A model generated the notes under the pieces. That model was not told where the DNA came from, did no database searches, and saw only the letters and a list, made by a program, of their open reading frames with translations. Made by a program: the position numbers and the translations under genes. 64,000 nt of DNA from Tigriopus japonicus (lineage: Eukaryota; Arthropoda; Copepoda; Harpacticoida; Harpacticidae), in assembly GCA_010645155.1 (NCBI GenBank), contig CM021315.1, positions 10,040,472 through 10,104,471 on the forward strand. The letters are read 5' to 3'. Of this stretch, positions 1 through 11,792 are shown one piece after another; positions within the stretch are counted from its first letter, which is position 1; each line of letters opens with the position of its first letter.

Positions 1-2819
1 TCATTCTCATCAATTCCTCCTTTCCAAGTTCCTTTTCCGTCAAAATCGGCCATCTTGACCACATCCGAGTCTTTTGGAATGACTTTGCCTTGAGGTTTGG
101 GCAGAAGATTGGCCAATTCCGTAGCAACCTCAGCGTTTAATTCGGTTGGGAATTCAACATTGAACACCACAATGAGTCGACCCTTGTGGAATGGGTCTCT
201 ATGAGTTGGAAATCCTTCGCCTTCGACCATTTTCATGGCCCCGTGTTTTACGATCTCACCCGGTTTGGTGGACAAGAGGATATGTCGATTATCCAGAGTT
301 TGAATTGGAACCTTGAGTCCACAAAGAGCCTCGTGAAGTGAGATATCGATTCTCATGGAGAGATCTGTTCCATGACGTTGGAACAGAGAATGCTCTTTCT
401 CTTCCAATTGAATGATGATGTCTCCAGGTTCTTTTCCAGGCTCGTGATCTCCTTCACCGTGAAAAGTGAACTTGTGATTACTTGCCATCCCAGCTTCAAC
501 GTGGATCTGAAATTTAATTGAATTTATTGATAAATCTAGATCTATATAGTGGGAAAAAAATAATGGCGTGCAGTAAGTGGTGTTTCCAGAACGAACAACA
601 TACAATATACATGTATTTGTCTGTTCCAATGAGACGTCTAGGAATCGCAATCCTTCAGTTTAGGTCGTTTGTCTTCCCTACTTCAGCATGTTTGACAAAG
701 TTGATGGGACAATTGACGATTTCTATCCACAAGTGACATAAAGAGACAACGTACATTTATCGCTCGTTGAATAAAACGGAATCTGCTTACCCAATCAAAT
801 AAAAAGTTTTTTAAGTCTTGTGGCTGTACTTCAAACGAAATGTTATGGTTACAAGGCTACTTGACAATCGCAAAAAGACTTGTGGAGACAAATTTAGTTG
901 GGTTGGACAGTTCGTTTAGTGACGATTTACTTTTAAACTAGGGACCATGGAATTGTACACGTTGACTGAAGGGAGCTCTGAAATTGTCAAGGTCCAATGA
1001 GAATGTATTTCAGGTTCGAATAGGAATTTTCCGATTTGGAGAGGCATTTTTCTCAGCTGAGCCTAACTAACGATTCAGTGCTAACAAACAAACAAATGTC
1101 CGAGATCAGAATGGAGAATATACGGGTCAAGGTCATAAAAGTACGTGCACAGTATATTCACTTTGAATGCCGAGCAGGAAAACATGCTTCAATTTTACTT
1201 TTTTATGCATATACTACATTTCGGGACTTCAAAATCTTACGATTTTGATTTTGTTGATCCCTGGACTAAATGGATGAACTAGAAATGCTCTCTTGCAAAA
1301 ACATCTACATCCATTTCCCTTAAGACAAAACATGAAAAAACGAGAGAAACTTGAGTGAAAGAGTCCAATGGAAGTGATTCACAAAAGTGAAATGTAATGC
1401 AATTTCACGTTTTGGGCAATTCTTGGAAATAGGTATAATGTTACCGGAGTTCGACCAACGCTTGCAAGATCTATTGATTTTTTTATTAAAAAATTCAAAT
1501 TGACAATTTTGCACTTTTTTATTGCACATTCGGAAAGTTATTTTTCCAAAAGTTTTTCACTATATTATTTTTCACCAAGATTATTTTGGATTTTTCTTGG
1601 AAACATGGAAACCATCTCCAGAAAATGCAATCCGCAATTTTGATCCAGAAATTTCATGTCTCCTCGTTGTCTAAAAGTGATGTCAAAAAAAAAACAAAAA
1701 AGAGCACAAAAAGTTAANNNNNNNNNNNNNNNNNNNNNNNNNNNNNNNNNNNNNNNNNNNNNNNNNNNNNNNNNNNNNNNNNNNNNNNNNNNNNNNNNNN
1801 NNNNNNNNNNNNNNNNNNNNNNNNNNNNNNNNNNNNNNNNNNNNNNNNNNNNNNNNNNNNNNNNNNNNNNNNNNNNNNNNNNNNNNNNNNNNNNNNNNNN
1901 NNNNNNNNNNNNNNNNNNNNNNNNNNNNNNNNNNNNNNNNNNNNNNNNNNNNNNNNNNNNNNNNNNNNNNNNNNNNNNNNNNNNNNNNNNNNNNNNNNNN
2001 NNNNNNNNNNNNNNNNNNNNNNNNNNNNNNAGCTGATAAAATGTTGGATGCATACTAATCCAACATTCACGAAGTTATAGCTAACAAAATAAGCCAGTTT
2101 TGCTGTTAGCAAACGTCTCATTTGTTATCCCTGGTCTAACCTCGAAAAGAGTTTAAGGCTTGCACCCGACTTACCTCCAAGATCTTTTTGTCCCTGACAG
2201 TTCGCTTGCCTTTGCAAGCCTTACAAATGGATTTGGGGTCGACCACTTCACCTTTGCTCTGGCACTTATCACAAGCCGATTGCATCTGCTGGATCATTCC
2301 TGGCCCAATTTGCCGCGTCGAAACCTTCATCCCACGCCCCTTGCAATCTGTACAAGTCGTTACGTTTGAACCCCCTTTTCCGTCACATCCGCTACATTTC
2401 AAATCCCGATTGGCCGCAATTTTCCTCAACTTCCCGTTGTACAACTCTTCCAAGCTGACACTCAATTTGTGGACCATAGGCTGTGACTTGGCTTTGGATC
2501 GATTCCTACCCCCACCCCCTGGCATCCCGCCTCCAAAGAACATATTAAACATGTCCATAGGCGAGGTAAAACCTGCCCCGCCTCCTCGACCTCCTTGTTC
2601 CTTGATCCCTTGCTCTCCAAACTCATCGTAGATCTCTCGTTTGTCTGGATCCGAGAGCACTTCGTAGGCTTGGGAGATCTCCTTGAACTTGTCACCAGCA
2701 TTGGGATTCTTGTCTGGATGGTATTTTAAGGCTTGCTTGCGATAGGCTTTTTTGAGCTCTGCGTCTGTGGCTGAAGGATTGACTCCGAGGATGTCATAGA
2801 ACTTGGTTTCGCACACCAT
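1..2819 (-). CDS. DNAJA1: DnaJ/HSP40 subfamily A co-chaperone (3' end outside window)
   Basis: Type I HSP40 that stimulates HSP70 ATPase and delivers substrates. Two exons are visible: 2819..2175 (215 codons from MVCETKFYD) and 506..1, joined in phase 0 by a GTAAGT/TTTCAG intron; the gene leaves the window at base 1. Domains in order are the J-domain with HPD in YHPDKNPN (about residues 5-65), a Gly-rich segment containing [11 protein letters not shown], and the zinc region with four CxxCxGxG-type repeats ([24 protein letters not shown] and a weaker CKACKGKR). The C-terminal substrate domain follows with [21 protein letters not shown] and GDIIIQLEE. Order and motifs match DNAJA1/DNAJA4 rather than DNAJB. 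The intron carries a 313-base gap. An in-frame codon upstream of 2819 is less likely as start because the family begins MV(K/C)ET. Confidence 0.93.
507..2174 (-). other. DNAJA intron with assembly gap 1718-2030
   Basis: Intron between the two visible DNAJA exons. The donor is at 2174-2169 and the acceptor AG is at 508-507. It is AT-rich and holds 313 Ns at 1718-2030. I see no coding or RNA feature in the readable part. Confidence 0.8.
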
Positions 2820-4759
2820 TGTGCCTTGGAATGCACTAGGAATGGTTGATGATTTCAAATGGGTCAAACACACATGGGATTCTGCTCACTGGGAACGATG
2901 ATCTGAGTGGATTGCGTGATGTTGTCACGGTGCCAGAAGTGCTTCTTTCTCAGACTGGAAAGTTCTCGGTGTTTCTCGTGTTCCCTGGCAGTGCAAGCCT
3001 TGTTCTGTTTAGTCAATGGAGCTTTAGGTTTTTTCATGTTGGAGAAAGTCTCGAGGGCGACATACGTACGTGCGTGCATCCATCCACACATGTACCGGTC
3101 GAGTTGAGCATCGCATGTGTGCAGTTTTATCGTGTTCGATTTGAACATCCTTGACATGAGCAATGAGTCATCATAATCTATGATCAGTAGAGCAAGGAAA
3201 ATTTGTCCTATGAACTTGTTTACTACTCTATTTTCTGTTTCTTTTACCTTTATCTTGCCCTATTTTCACAAATTTTCGAAATTTCTTAGCGTAGTTTACC
3301 CTCTTTTTGACATAACGTAGCTCTTGTTCGCATATTTTGATTTTTATGACACATAAGGGTCTTTTAGGTGACTAAATTAAAATTGAATTTAAAGAAGTGG
3401 ACTCAAGTGGACCTTGGTCCACTTGTGTTACCGCTTGAATTTCCAATGCAGATATTGAACAAAATTAAGACTTTTATTGCTAACAATATGAGCCATCGTT
3501 GTCGCTCTCAAATGTCAATATTAAACTATTATGTCAGATTTCAATCTTTTTGGCAAGCTTCAGAATTTTTTAGATAAAGTTTGAATTATCATCAACCTTT
3601 CCCTATTTTGCTCCAGGCATAGTTTGGTAGTCCGGCGAATGATAAAGTTGTAAATATTTGCTATCGAGTTTCAAATGCTACAGAACCTTAAAATTTGCCC
3701 TAAAAGTTGCTCTAAAACCCGCGGTACTTCTGAATATTTATCTCTGAACCTTACTTGTACTGCTGAGTGTTGCTCTTTAAATAAAACGCTGTGCACTCAG
3801 TCAATGCATGCTCTTTGTACTGCCTCACTTTCAAGCTTTGAGTGCATCGGTAAGCAAAGGTAAGTTTTGATATTTGGTAATTTGGAAACAATTTAAAGAT
3901 TTTCGAATAGACACTAACAGTGAACACTCCACGACAAGAACTGAATGTGTCTTGCTCGTGTTGACGATCGTTGTTTCATTTGAAGCAACTAGTTTAAACA
4001 TTCGTATAATTTCGTGTTTGGCATAGTGTTACCAGAGCAAGTGCGATAAAAGATGGATATTCCCTTCAAAGTAACCTTGAACGACCTTGAACCAAAGTAC
4101 ATTCGTTTACAAAGATAAAATTATCGTTTGCAAAGAGCATTCAAAGCGAAATGTTTTATTATTCAAGCAAAAATATTTAGACAAACATCATTTGTTCCAG
4201 ATCAATCATTTTTCAATGCGTTCTTACGTTATGAAACATGTAAGGAACAGACAAATAGTGTTGAATTTGTGTTGTTAATCCATTGTTACGCAATTTGTGT
4301 CAATTTGTTGGCAAATTTGATTAAAAATAGATATAAATTACATATCCTTAAAAAGATTTTCCAATTGCGAATTATTTAAATTCGAGTATCGTTCAACTAA
4401 CAAGTACAGAGACTTGATTTCAACATTTCAACGTACTTTCTTTAGAAAAATCTGATCTACTATAAAGTGGAAAAATAAAAAAATGACCAAGTGAGGACAA
4501 TTTCTTTCCCTAGCGAGCATTTTCCTTGCTTGAAGGGGTCAACGTCATGTCAAGTTTCAAGGAATCGAAGGTCGTCCGTTTGAGACAAAGTTCAAACGAT
4601 CGGCGTATCTGGCCCCAAAAGCCGGATTAAACGTTCAAAGCACATGGTCGAACTTAGACCACTGCGTCGTAGCTCATCCCTCTCATTCTAATTTCAGTCT
4701 AGGAATGGACTACTGACGGACGTTTTTTGAAAATCAAGTGTGAGCTCATTTGCCCCAAG
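2820..4759. other. Divergent intergenic region, DNAJA / SLC36
   Basis: About 1.9 kb between the DNAJA start (minus) and the SLC36 start (plus). It must hold both promoters. Apart from a heat-shock-element-like pair at 2958-2965, nothing in it is recognisable; the short ORFs show no family resemblance. Confidence 0.6.
2958..2965 (-). promoter_or_regulatory. Possible heat-shock element upstream of DNAJA
   Basis: GAAAGTTC is an inverted GAA-nn-TTC pair about 140 bp upstream of the DNAJA start codon, followed by loosely spaced TTC units (TTTC, GTTCC). HSF1 regulation of DNAJA genes is known in animals. Only one perfect inverted pair is present here, so chance is a real alternative. Confidence 0.25.
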
Positions 4760-7700
4760 ATGGCTTCTCTTCCGCTGATCATGCCGGATATTCCGTAGGT
4801 TAATGCGGTCGTGTTGTCTGTTAAATGGTGATATTGCGTGAATTTCCAGGGATTATGGGGGCGTACACATCGGTCCCAATCAAAATGATCGGAATCATCT
4901 CTCCCCTGGGAGTGTGGATCTATCTCGATCTCATGGAGCTCGCCAAAGACGCACTTCTACCCGCAGAATCTCGGGGAGCGAGATGCTGGACAACTTGGAA
5001 CGCTTTTCTCGACGCACCCTGTCCGTGTCAAGTCATTCTCAGGACATTCACAGTGAGGTCATGGCCGCTCTGATGGAAGATGGAGAGGAGGACGAGGATA
5101 ATCTGTTACCCGATGAGATAACCCGGGGAACCACCCCTGCCATTCAAGAGGAACGAGACAGCGAACACGCCATTTCGTAAGTTGCCACATTCTTAGAGGG
5201 TTGTCACGTATTAGAGTCCCAAACCAAACCAATAACAAGTCTTGAAATGGTACGGTTAGGATGACATTGTACGAATATCAATTGAAGAAAACTGTATCCA
5301 AGAATGAAGCCCACATTCGGGGCACAAATGCGCCTTGATCAAACTAAAATCGTTGCTTTGAGTGCTTATAAGGTCTTTTTTGGCTGGAAATATTTTGAGA
5401 ATGTTGTTGGGCAGAAATATTATTTAACTATGGGGAATACAATTTAGCACTAAAATTTTGATGATTCTAATTTACAACAATCCTGTCCATGGCAAATTGA
5501 TTTAGTTGTTTTTTTATGGGGCGCTGTTTGGCTCATTTTAGAGGACGAGATCGACTTTAGTTTATCTGTGTTTTTTTTTTACGTATTAGAGTTACACTTG
5601 AGCTATAACAAATTAAAAGAGTTAGAGGTTATGAATTGGTAGTGACAAAATGTTTTCACTAATATTTTTCCAGAAATACAGAGACCATTATTCACATCTT
5701 AAAAGGCAACATAGGGATTGGCGTACTCACATTGCCCATCGCGATTCGAAATTCGGGTCTGCTCTTTGGCAGCATCGGCTTGGCTCTCATTGCATACATG
5801 TGCGTTCATTGCATGAAAATGTTGGTCCATGCCGCTCACAAGGTACGATCAAATAATAATTTTACTCGTTTCACCAGATTTTTCCCTTGACTTATTACGT
5901 ATTTGACCAATAGGCTTGTGCTAAGAGACCCAATGCCGTATTTCTGGATTATGCCGATACGGCTGAAGCGGCTTTCTCAGATGCGGGTGGAAACTGGACG
6001 AAATGTGCCCCATTAATGAGAAAAGTGGTCAATTTGTTCCTTTGTCTTTCGCAAGTGGGAAGTAATGCGGTTTATGTCCTATTCATCGCTCAGAATATTC
6101 AACCTGTAAGGATTACCTTTTTGATTAATGGAAAAGACGGGATGTTGTCAGATTTAGTTTTTCTAGATTGTGGAACATTATGGAGGGGCCTTTTTTGAGA
6201 CATTAAACTACCGCTACTACATTTTGGCCATCTTGCCTTTTATGATTGCCATTTGTATGATCAAAAATCTCAGGTAAACACGCCATGGTGTACGTAAGTA
6301 AACGCGGTTAATTTTATTGGCAAATCCCAATTTCAGATATCTGTCGCCATTCTCTGTGATTGCCAATATCTTCCAGTTTGTCGGACTGGGCATCATTTTC
6401 TTCTACATTTTCCGCGATCATTTGCCAGATTCAAGCTCGGTTCCGTGGATGGCTTCATCGAATCGTTTACCATTATTCTTTGGCACGGCCATCTTCGCCA
6501 TTGAAGGCATCTCCGTGGTAAGTCCCTCACATCAAGGCTACGTTTGGATATTGTTGAGCCATCCCGCCACTTTTTGAAACATATTCGGATCTTTGGATCT
6601 CGGAGGAGCTTTAAACATGTTCTTTGACACCGGATGTCGCGATTGGGCGAAGAAGTTTTGAACCGGATTTCCAAGTCGATTGTGAATTCCGCCCTGATTC
6701 AACTTGAGTTCTCGATTCGGGGTCTCCATTCTGGGCAGGGTCAATCGACCTGGTTTCATAAGGGTGGGCGTGTGTTTGCGATGCCCACTCCTACTTGAAT
6801 TCAAACTGTGTCGACCGTCATGAGAGAGCAATCCAGAGTTAGCGACCTTTTCGAAAGGTTGGAAATTAGAATGCGGAGATTGAAAAGAATGCGGTTTGAA
6901 ATCGAATGGTTTTGGACAACCGCGAATTGGATTTGGGGCGGGATTTGGACGCTCTGCTCGAGCTAGTTTGCTCTTTAGATCCTCGATTTCCCCTAAATAT
7001 TTCCTGTTCTGATGCTCCAATTGCCGGATTTCGTGTTCTTTGTGTCTTGCTTTTCGGACGAGTTTGGATATTAAGTTCTTCTGTTGGCGTTTTTGGAACT
7101 CCTGAATTTGATATAATGATTTCAGCTCGTCCAACACGTTGTGGAAGTAGTTCTGGAAACAGAATACTCGAAAGTTCATCAATTTACACTCTTGGCAGCA
7201 CAAACAAACTGTCTACCTGAATATGTGAAGGGAGGTTCGATCCGATTTCCAAGAATTGAATCGGCGATCCCGAGCAAAGAAGGCATTTTTGGGATCGATC
7301 GCCTTTCTTGGCACATGACCCACAAAACAAATGTCCACAATTCGACAAGAATATCTGGCTTTGTCGCGTTGAACCTGCCAAGCAATGATTGCAATGGATC
7401 CAATGTTCTTCCTTGATGGACGCCATTTTTTGAGAGAAAGAAGAGAAACCAGTTTCAACGTGGAACACTTTTGAAAATCAAATCGGAAATGGAAATTGTT
7501 TTTGGATCGTTCCAGGTTTTGCCTATTGAAAATCAGATGAAACGCCCAAAAGAAATGTTGGGATGGAATGGCGTGCTCAATACTTCCATGGGAATGGTGG
7601 GTATCTTGTATGTGGGCATGGGTTTTTACGGTTTTTTGAAATACGGCGAACACATCGAGAGTAGCATTACTCTCAATCTTCCTCCCGGAGATATGTAAGA

Positions 7701-8256
7701 CACACTTTCAAACGGTTTAGCAAAAAGAAAGAATTAGTTAATAATCAACGAATTTATTTTCATAGATTGGCCCAGATCTGTCTACTTCTGTTCTCGCTCT
7801 CTATTTTCTTCTCCTATGCCCTTCAATTCTACGTTTTGATGGAGATCTTGGGTCCAAACGTGATCCGACCTCGAGTTCCACAGAGATGGTTCACCTTGTC
7901 AGAATACTCAACCCGGATCATCATTAATATCTTCACATGTAAGAGATTTCAATTGGAGGAACTTAATTGACATGAAATTAAAGTTATATATTTTCTATTG
8001 GTCAGTCGCTTTGGCGGCAACTGTTCCATGGTTGGATTTGGTAGTATCGCTTCTTGGAGCCGTGAAAATGTCAACTTTGGCCATTATGGCTCCTGCTCTG
8101 ATTGATACTGCCTCTCATTGGAATGGTGGGCGTGGCTGCATGAATTGGAGGCTTGTCAAGAACGGATTCATCTTTCTCATTGGTTTCTTCGGATGCATCA
8201 TGGGCACCTATGTCAGTGTTTTGAATATCGTGGAGAATTTCAAAAATGGAAACTGA
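4760..8256 (+). CDS. SLC36: SLC36-family (PAT) proton-coupled amino-acid transporter, 9 exons
   Basis: Exons 4760-4794, 4850-5176, 5674-5842, 5914-6105, 6167-6273, 6337-6517, 7516-7694, 7766-7938 and 8006-8256 join in frame through GT-AG introns to 537 codons plus stop. The protein has an N-terminal cytosolic tail of about 120 residues with an acidic patch. It is followed by the AAAP/SLC36 core: TM1 with LKGNIGIGVLTLPIA, SVIANIFQFVGLGIIFFY, FFGTAIFAIEGISVVLPIE, and LYVGMGFYGFLKYGE before SSITLNLP. Members export small amino acids by proton symport at lysosomes or the plasma membrane and feed mTORC1. The first exon has only 11 full codons; the join MPDIPDYGG is supported by donor and acceptor but is the least certain part. 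Poly(A) signals AATAAA lie near 8403 and 8493. Intron 6 (998 bp) contains a whole gene on the other strand. Confidence 0.92.
6313..6318 (-). terminator. Candidate poly(A) signal of nested RNF212-like gene
   Basis: AATAAA on the minus strand, about 220 nt after the nested gene's stop codon and on the far side of SLC36 exon 6. If used, the nested 3' UTR is antisense to all of exon 6. No closer canonical hexamer was seen between stop and this site. Confidence 0.35.
6538..7426 (-). CDS. RNF212: RNF212/Zip3-type RING E3 ligase nested in SLC36 intron 6
   Basis: Two exons, 7426..7217 (70 codons) and 7152..6538, with a 64-nt GT-AG intron, give 274 residues starting MASIKEEHW. The RING finger at residues 12-51 has ligands C12, C15, C30, H32, C35, C38, C48 and C51 (CNHC, CGHLFCGSC, CLLC), followed by SHIQNYFHNVLDELKSL and a coiled coil of about 50 residues rich in K/R/E/Q. 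The tail is basic and Ser/Pro-rich, with RSGHRKHTPTLM. This compact N-terminal RING, coiled coil, disordered Ser-rich tail is the layout of the Zip3/RNF212/HEI10 class, which acts as SUMO or ubiquitin ligase stabilising meiotic crossover sites. Reading across the splice restores the RNF212-like IQ-FF/YF spacing. Family membership is confident; orthology within the class is inference. Confidence 0.8.
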
Positions 8257-9469
8257 CTCGCCGTTGGCGAAAATCAAAATCTAATCCATGCCTATTTTCT
8301 CAATGCAATGACTTTCCCTGACATGTGATATTATGCATATTTTTTACAGCATTTCCACTCTAATTACTGTTCAACTACATGATATTTGTCTTTCTACTGG
8401 TAAATAAAAAAAACATTGTGCGGTACTGTGTACTGTCACACTTTGAATACCTACCTACCTGTGCTCGATCCATTATTTGGTATCCAAATTGGAGAATAAA
8501 ACAGTGTATTTTAAAACCCTTGTTCCTCTTTTTTTCGCTCAATTGAGCTTTTGTGTTTCAAAGGGACAAGATCTCCGTGGGGACTCGTTTTAGGGTTCAG
8601 CGATCTTGGAACAACCTCGAAATTCGATTGCAATTGGGGTCGGCCACACACGATCGCACATTGTCCATAAGTCTTGATGATAAGACAAGGTGTGCGATCT
8701 CAAAACTGTCAGTTCTCCAGTGGAATTCAAGACTTCGGCAGATGGTCAAAGAACGCTCTGAACATGTGACCTTTTCTTGGAGCTATGTTTAAATGGCCTT
8801 GATTGGACGTGATTCTTCAACTTGAAGCATAGTACCTCCAAGCTCGTGTGGACGGATTTGTAAGAGGGGCAATTTGTTTGACGAAGAACATTTTCATTTT
8901 CGCGGCGAAAAATTGGGTAAGACACGCCTGATAGGATAAACATTGGAGGAAAATATTGAACAAGTACTGGGACTGAGAATGAACACAGTGGGTGTTGCAG
9001 CCAGATTCTATTCACACGGTTCAGACTGAGTGCTATTATCATTGTTAAAGGCCTCAGCCCCAGGGGAGGTGTTCCACCTAGTAAGTGAGCAAAACACGAA
9101 AATCTTTTGACATTTCTGCATAGTTCATCTCAAATTTGGAGGAAGAAGGGAAGTTATTTCATCAAGTTCCCAATTTTGCAATTCGTTCAATGTCAGGCAA
9201 TGATTGTCGAGTTCCATGATTTACTTTCAATCTCGACTTCTTACTTATCTTCAATGCATCTCATGGCCGTTGTAATACTCGTACGTGAATAGTGCTATGT
9301 AGTGTACATGATCCTGATCTTTGATTAAAGTAGACCTTGTGACAGGGCATGCGAAGTGATTAGTAGGCTGCCGATCAGTTGGTGGAACTCCATTGCAAAG
9401 ACTTATGAGAGATATTCTATGTTTGTGGCATTTGCTCAGTAGATCTCCAGTCATGAATGTGCCTTTAAC
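8257..9469. other. SLC36 3' UTR and intergenic sequence
   Basis: Contains AATAAA near 8403 and 8493, the probable SLC36 3' end. Beyond about 8520 I see no recognisable feature. Confidence 0.6.
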
Positions 9470-9691
9470 ATGCAAGACAGAGATAAAGGAGGATTGAAGG
9501 AATCCTTTTCATTCCACGACATCAAGTCCAGCAGCATTCGAACGTGGCGATTGACTCTCATCTTCTTCGTCGTCATCATCGTCGTTTCAGCGCTCAAGGT
9601 AAAGAAAGTGTTGGAACACCAGGAGAGTTTCGTTCCAACGAGTGTGTCAGTTAAACAACCTGGCCTTTATTTCGGGAAAACGAGTCCATAG
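9470..9691 (+). CDS. Doubtful small single-TM ORF
   Basis: A 73-codon ORF starting at ATG 9470. Its most striking part is a hydrophobic helix LTLIFFVVIIVVSALK after a basic residue stretch, which would be one membrane span. A good donor (AAG|GTAAAG) sits right after the helix at about 9599, so this could be a first exon rather than a complete gene. Spliced in phase 0 to the acceptor before 9808 it would read a different frame from the long ORF there. I recognise no family. Confidence 0.2.
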   Translation: MQDRDKGGLKESFSFHDIKSSSIRTWRLTLIFFVVIIVVSALKVKKVLEHQESFVPTSVSVKQPGLYFGKTSP

Positions 9692-9841
9692 TTCCAGTGA
9701 AGAGGGAATCGAATTGAAGGAAGATTGAAGCCGCAGTGATGAAGACAACTTTCCCAAAATACATGTACATCTAGGCTCCAATCTCGTATCTTAATAGAAG
9801 CGTTCAGTCCCAAAGTGAATCCAAAAGACACGAAGGCCAAA

Positions 9842-11792
9842 ATGGAGCGAAAATTGACGCCAGCTCCGTCACAAACCCGTCAATTAGTCCGGGCATCTTC
9901 TGTGGAAAGGTCCTTTGGACTGTCTTCTCCCAATGAGGAAGTGAATTTAGCCATCCCAAGGGCATTAAGTGAACGTGATATTGATCTGCCCTCACCCATC
10001 CCGGAAGACGCACGTGAATACGAGAGTCCGGATGGAGGAATGTCTTTCACGGCCAATACTGGCGGTCCGCCCAATCCAAGTGCCCCACCCCTTCCTCAGT
10101 CCACAGTCACCCCATCTATGACTGGTCAAATCCCAATTTATACGTCGGCTAGTATCACGAGTAACTACATGATGGGATCTTCCCCAGTGAATTCGCCATC
10201 GCCCTCTCTACAACTAAAACGTGGATCATGTGTGGTAGGCGATCGAAGGGTTAGTCCAGTTCCACCCGGAAGTGGTTTGCCTCCGTCGGAGCCGGTTTCA
10301 AACCCTCGACGAGGCTCGACAACCGGAAGTTTTGGCTTGCCAGTTCCTCCTGATTGGGTCAGAGCTCAAAACGAGCGAAAAATTAGTCGATCGGGAACGG
10401 GAGGAGCTCCTTTTGAGGGCGGGGGTCGAATCTCTCCTGGCTGGAACGCCATGTGGCAAGCTTATCAGTTGGCTCAAAAGTCCGACAAGCGGCTTTTGCG
10501 AAGAGGGACTCCCCCAAGGGACGAAAGGAGGAGGCAGGTAAGCGGGATTGAGGAAATCGAGTTTCGAGTCTAACAACGTATCAATATCTTGACTTGACCG
10601 ATCAAAGAGAGGAGTTTAAGATTGAATTTCAAACAAAATGTTACCTTTTTTGCAAATTTCAACTACAAGTAAAATGTCTTTGGTTCATTAACATACAAAT
10701 CTAGACTATAATGATACAAAATATATCTCAAGAACCATATTTCTTTGGAAAAAAATATTTGTGAAGTTTCTTTTAGTTTTTGAGCCAAAATGAAATGACT
10801 TCTTGCATGAACATATATTTTCAACGATTATTTTTACGAGCAACCTTGATGATACTTTGGGAAAATGATGAGTGATTGATGTAATTTGAGGTAATACCAT
10901 TTTGATTTCTTGCATTTTTTGATCGATTGTCGAGCTTGGTTCGATTATCAAACAGCAACATGCACTTTTAACCATGCATGTTGGAAATTGTTCCAGTTAG
11001 ATTTGTCGTTTGAGGTTGACTTAGCCATCTCATGATCCATCTCAAGACCAGAGTTAATGATGGAGCTTTATCAAGGACAACAATTCAAACAGTTTCAACT
11101 CTGAATCGGACACAAAGTTAAATGATTGCCACACTGTACGTTTGGTTTTAACCCTCCATTTCGTTTTTACACAGTTACCGTTCCCGCTTTTACATGACTT
11201 CCCTTATTAATTAATCCGAATATCGGTGAACATTTGAAGATTTAAATAAACGAATCAATCGAAGAGTTACCTCTCATTTCCACACTAGGTGGAATCGCTT
11301 TCAGTCAAGTGCACATTGAAAACTCTAGAGACCTAGCGCCATCTTTCGAAATTAATATACACCAGCAATCCAAAAAAACTTCTCTTTTTTGCAGTTTCAG
11401 TCGAACTCAACCCCTTCAAAAAGTGCACCCGAATCTCCAATCGGGGCCAATGACCAAGTCACAACTCCAACCAGGCCCATTGTTCAGGAGCACCAAGAAA
11501 TATATTCTCAAAATGTCTCGGTTCAAACAATGCAAGAAGAGGTCCAAGATCGTTCCAGAAAGTCATCTCTGAGCAGCATCAAGGACCGGATCCCATTCTA
11601 TCGTAATATCTCCGTCCCTCGACCTCCGCCCTCAGCTTTAATTCAGGTATGAAAATTGATTGATGAATAGTGTCGAAACAACCAAATTTGGTAAGTCCTA
11701 AATCAATTTTTTGCCTCGATTGTAGGAGCCGGAACCAGAAAAGTTTGAAGAGACAGCTTGCTGGAAAATAATGAACTTTTTACATCTCTCAG
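9842..11792 (+). CDS. Unrecognised Ser/Pro-rich protein, partial (3 exons seen)
   Basis: Exons 9842-10537 (open from 9808), 11395-11646 and 11726-11792 join through clean GT-AG sites in phases 0 and 0. The last ends in phase 1 at GTAAGC, so more exons must follow; I could not find them. The product is predicted disordered: many Ser, Pro, Gly and Arg, acidic PSPIPEDAREYESPDGG, Pro runs such as SAPPLPQ, and basic LLRRGTPPRDERRRQ, then ETACWKIMNFLHLS at the end, which may lead into a structured or membrane part. ATG 9842 is the first Met; the frame is open upstream to an acceptor-like CAG at 9805-9807, so the true start may be further upstream. No family recognised. Confidence 0.5.

Noticed and set aside
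1565..2121. ORFs spanning the first gap
   Set aside because: Made almost wholly of undetermined residues.
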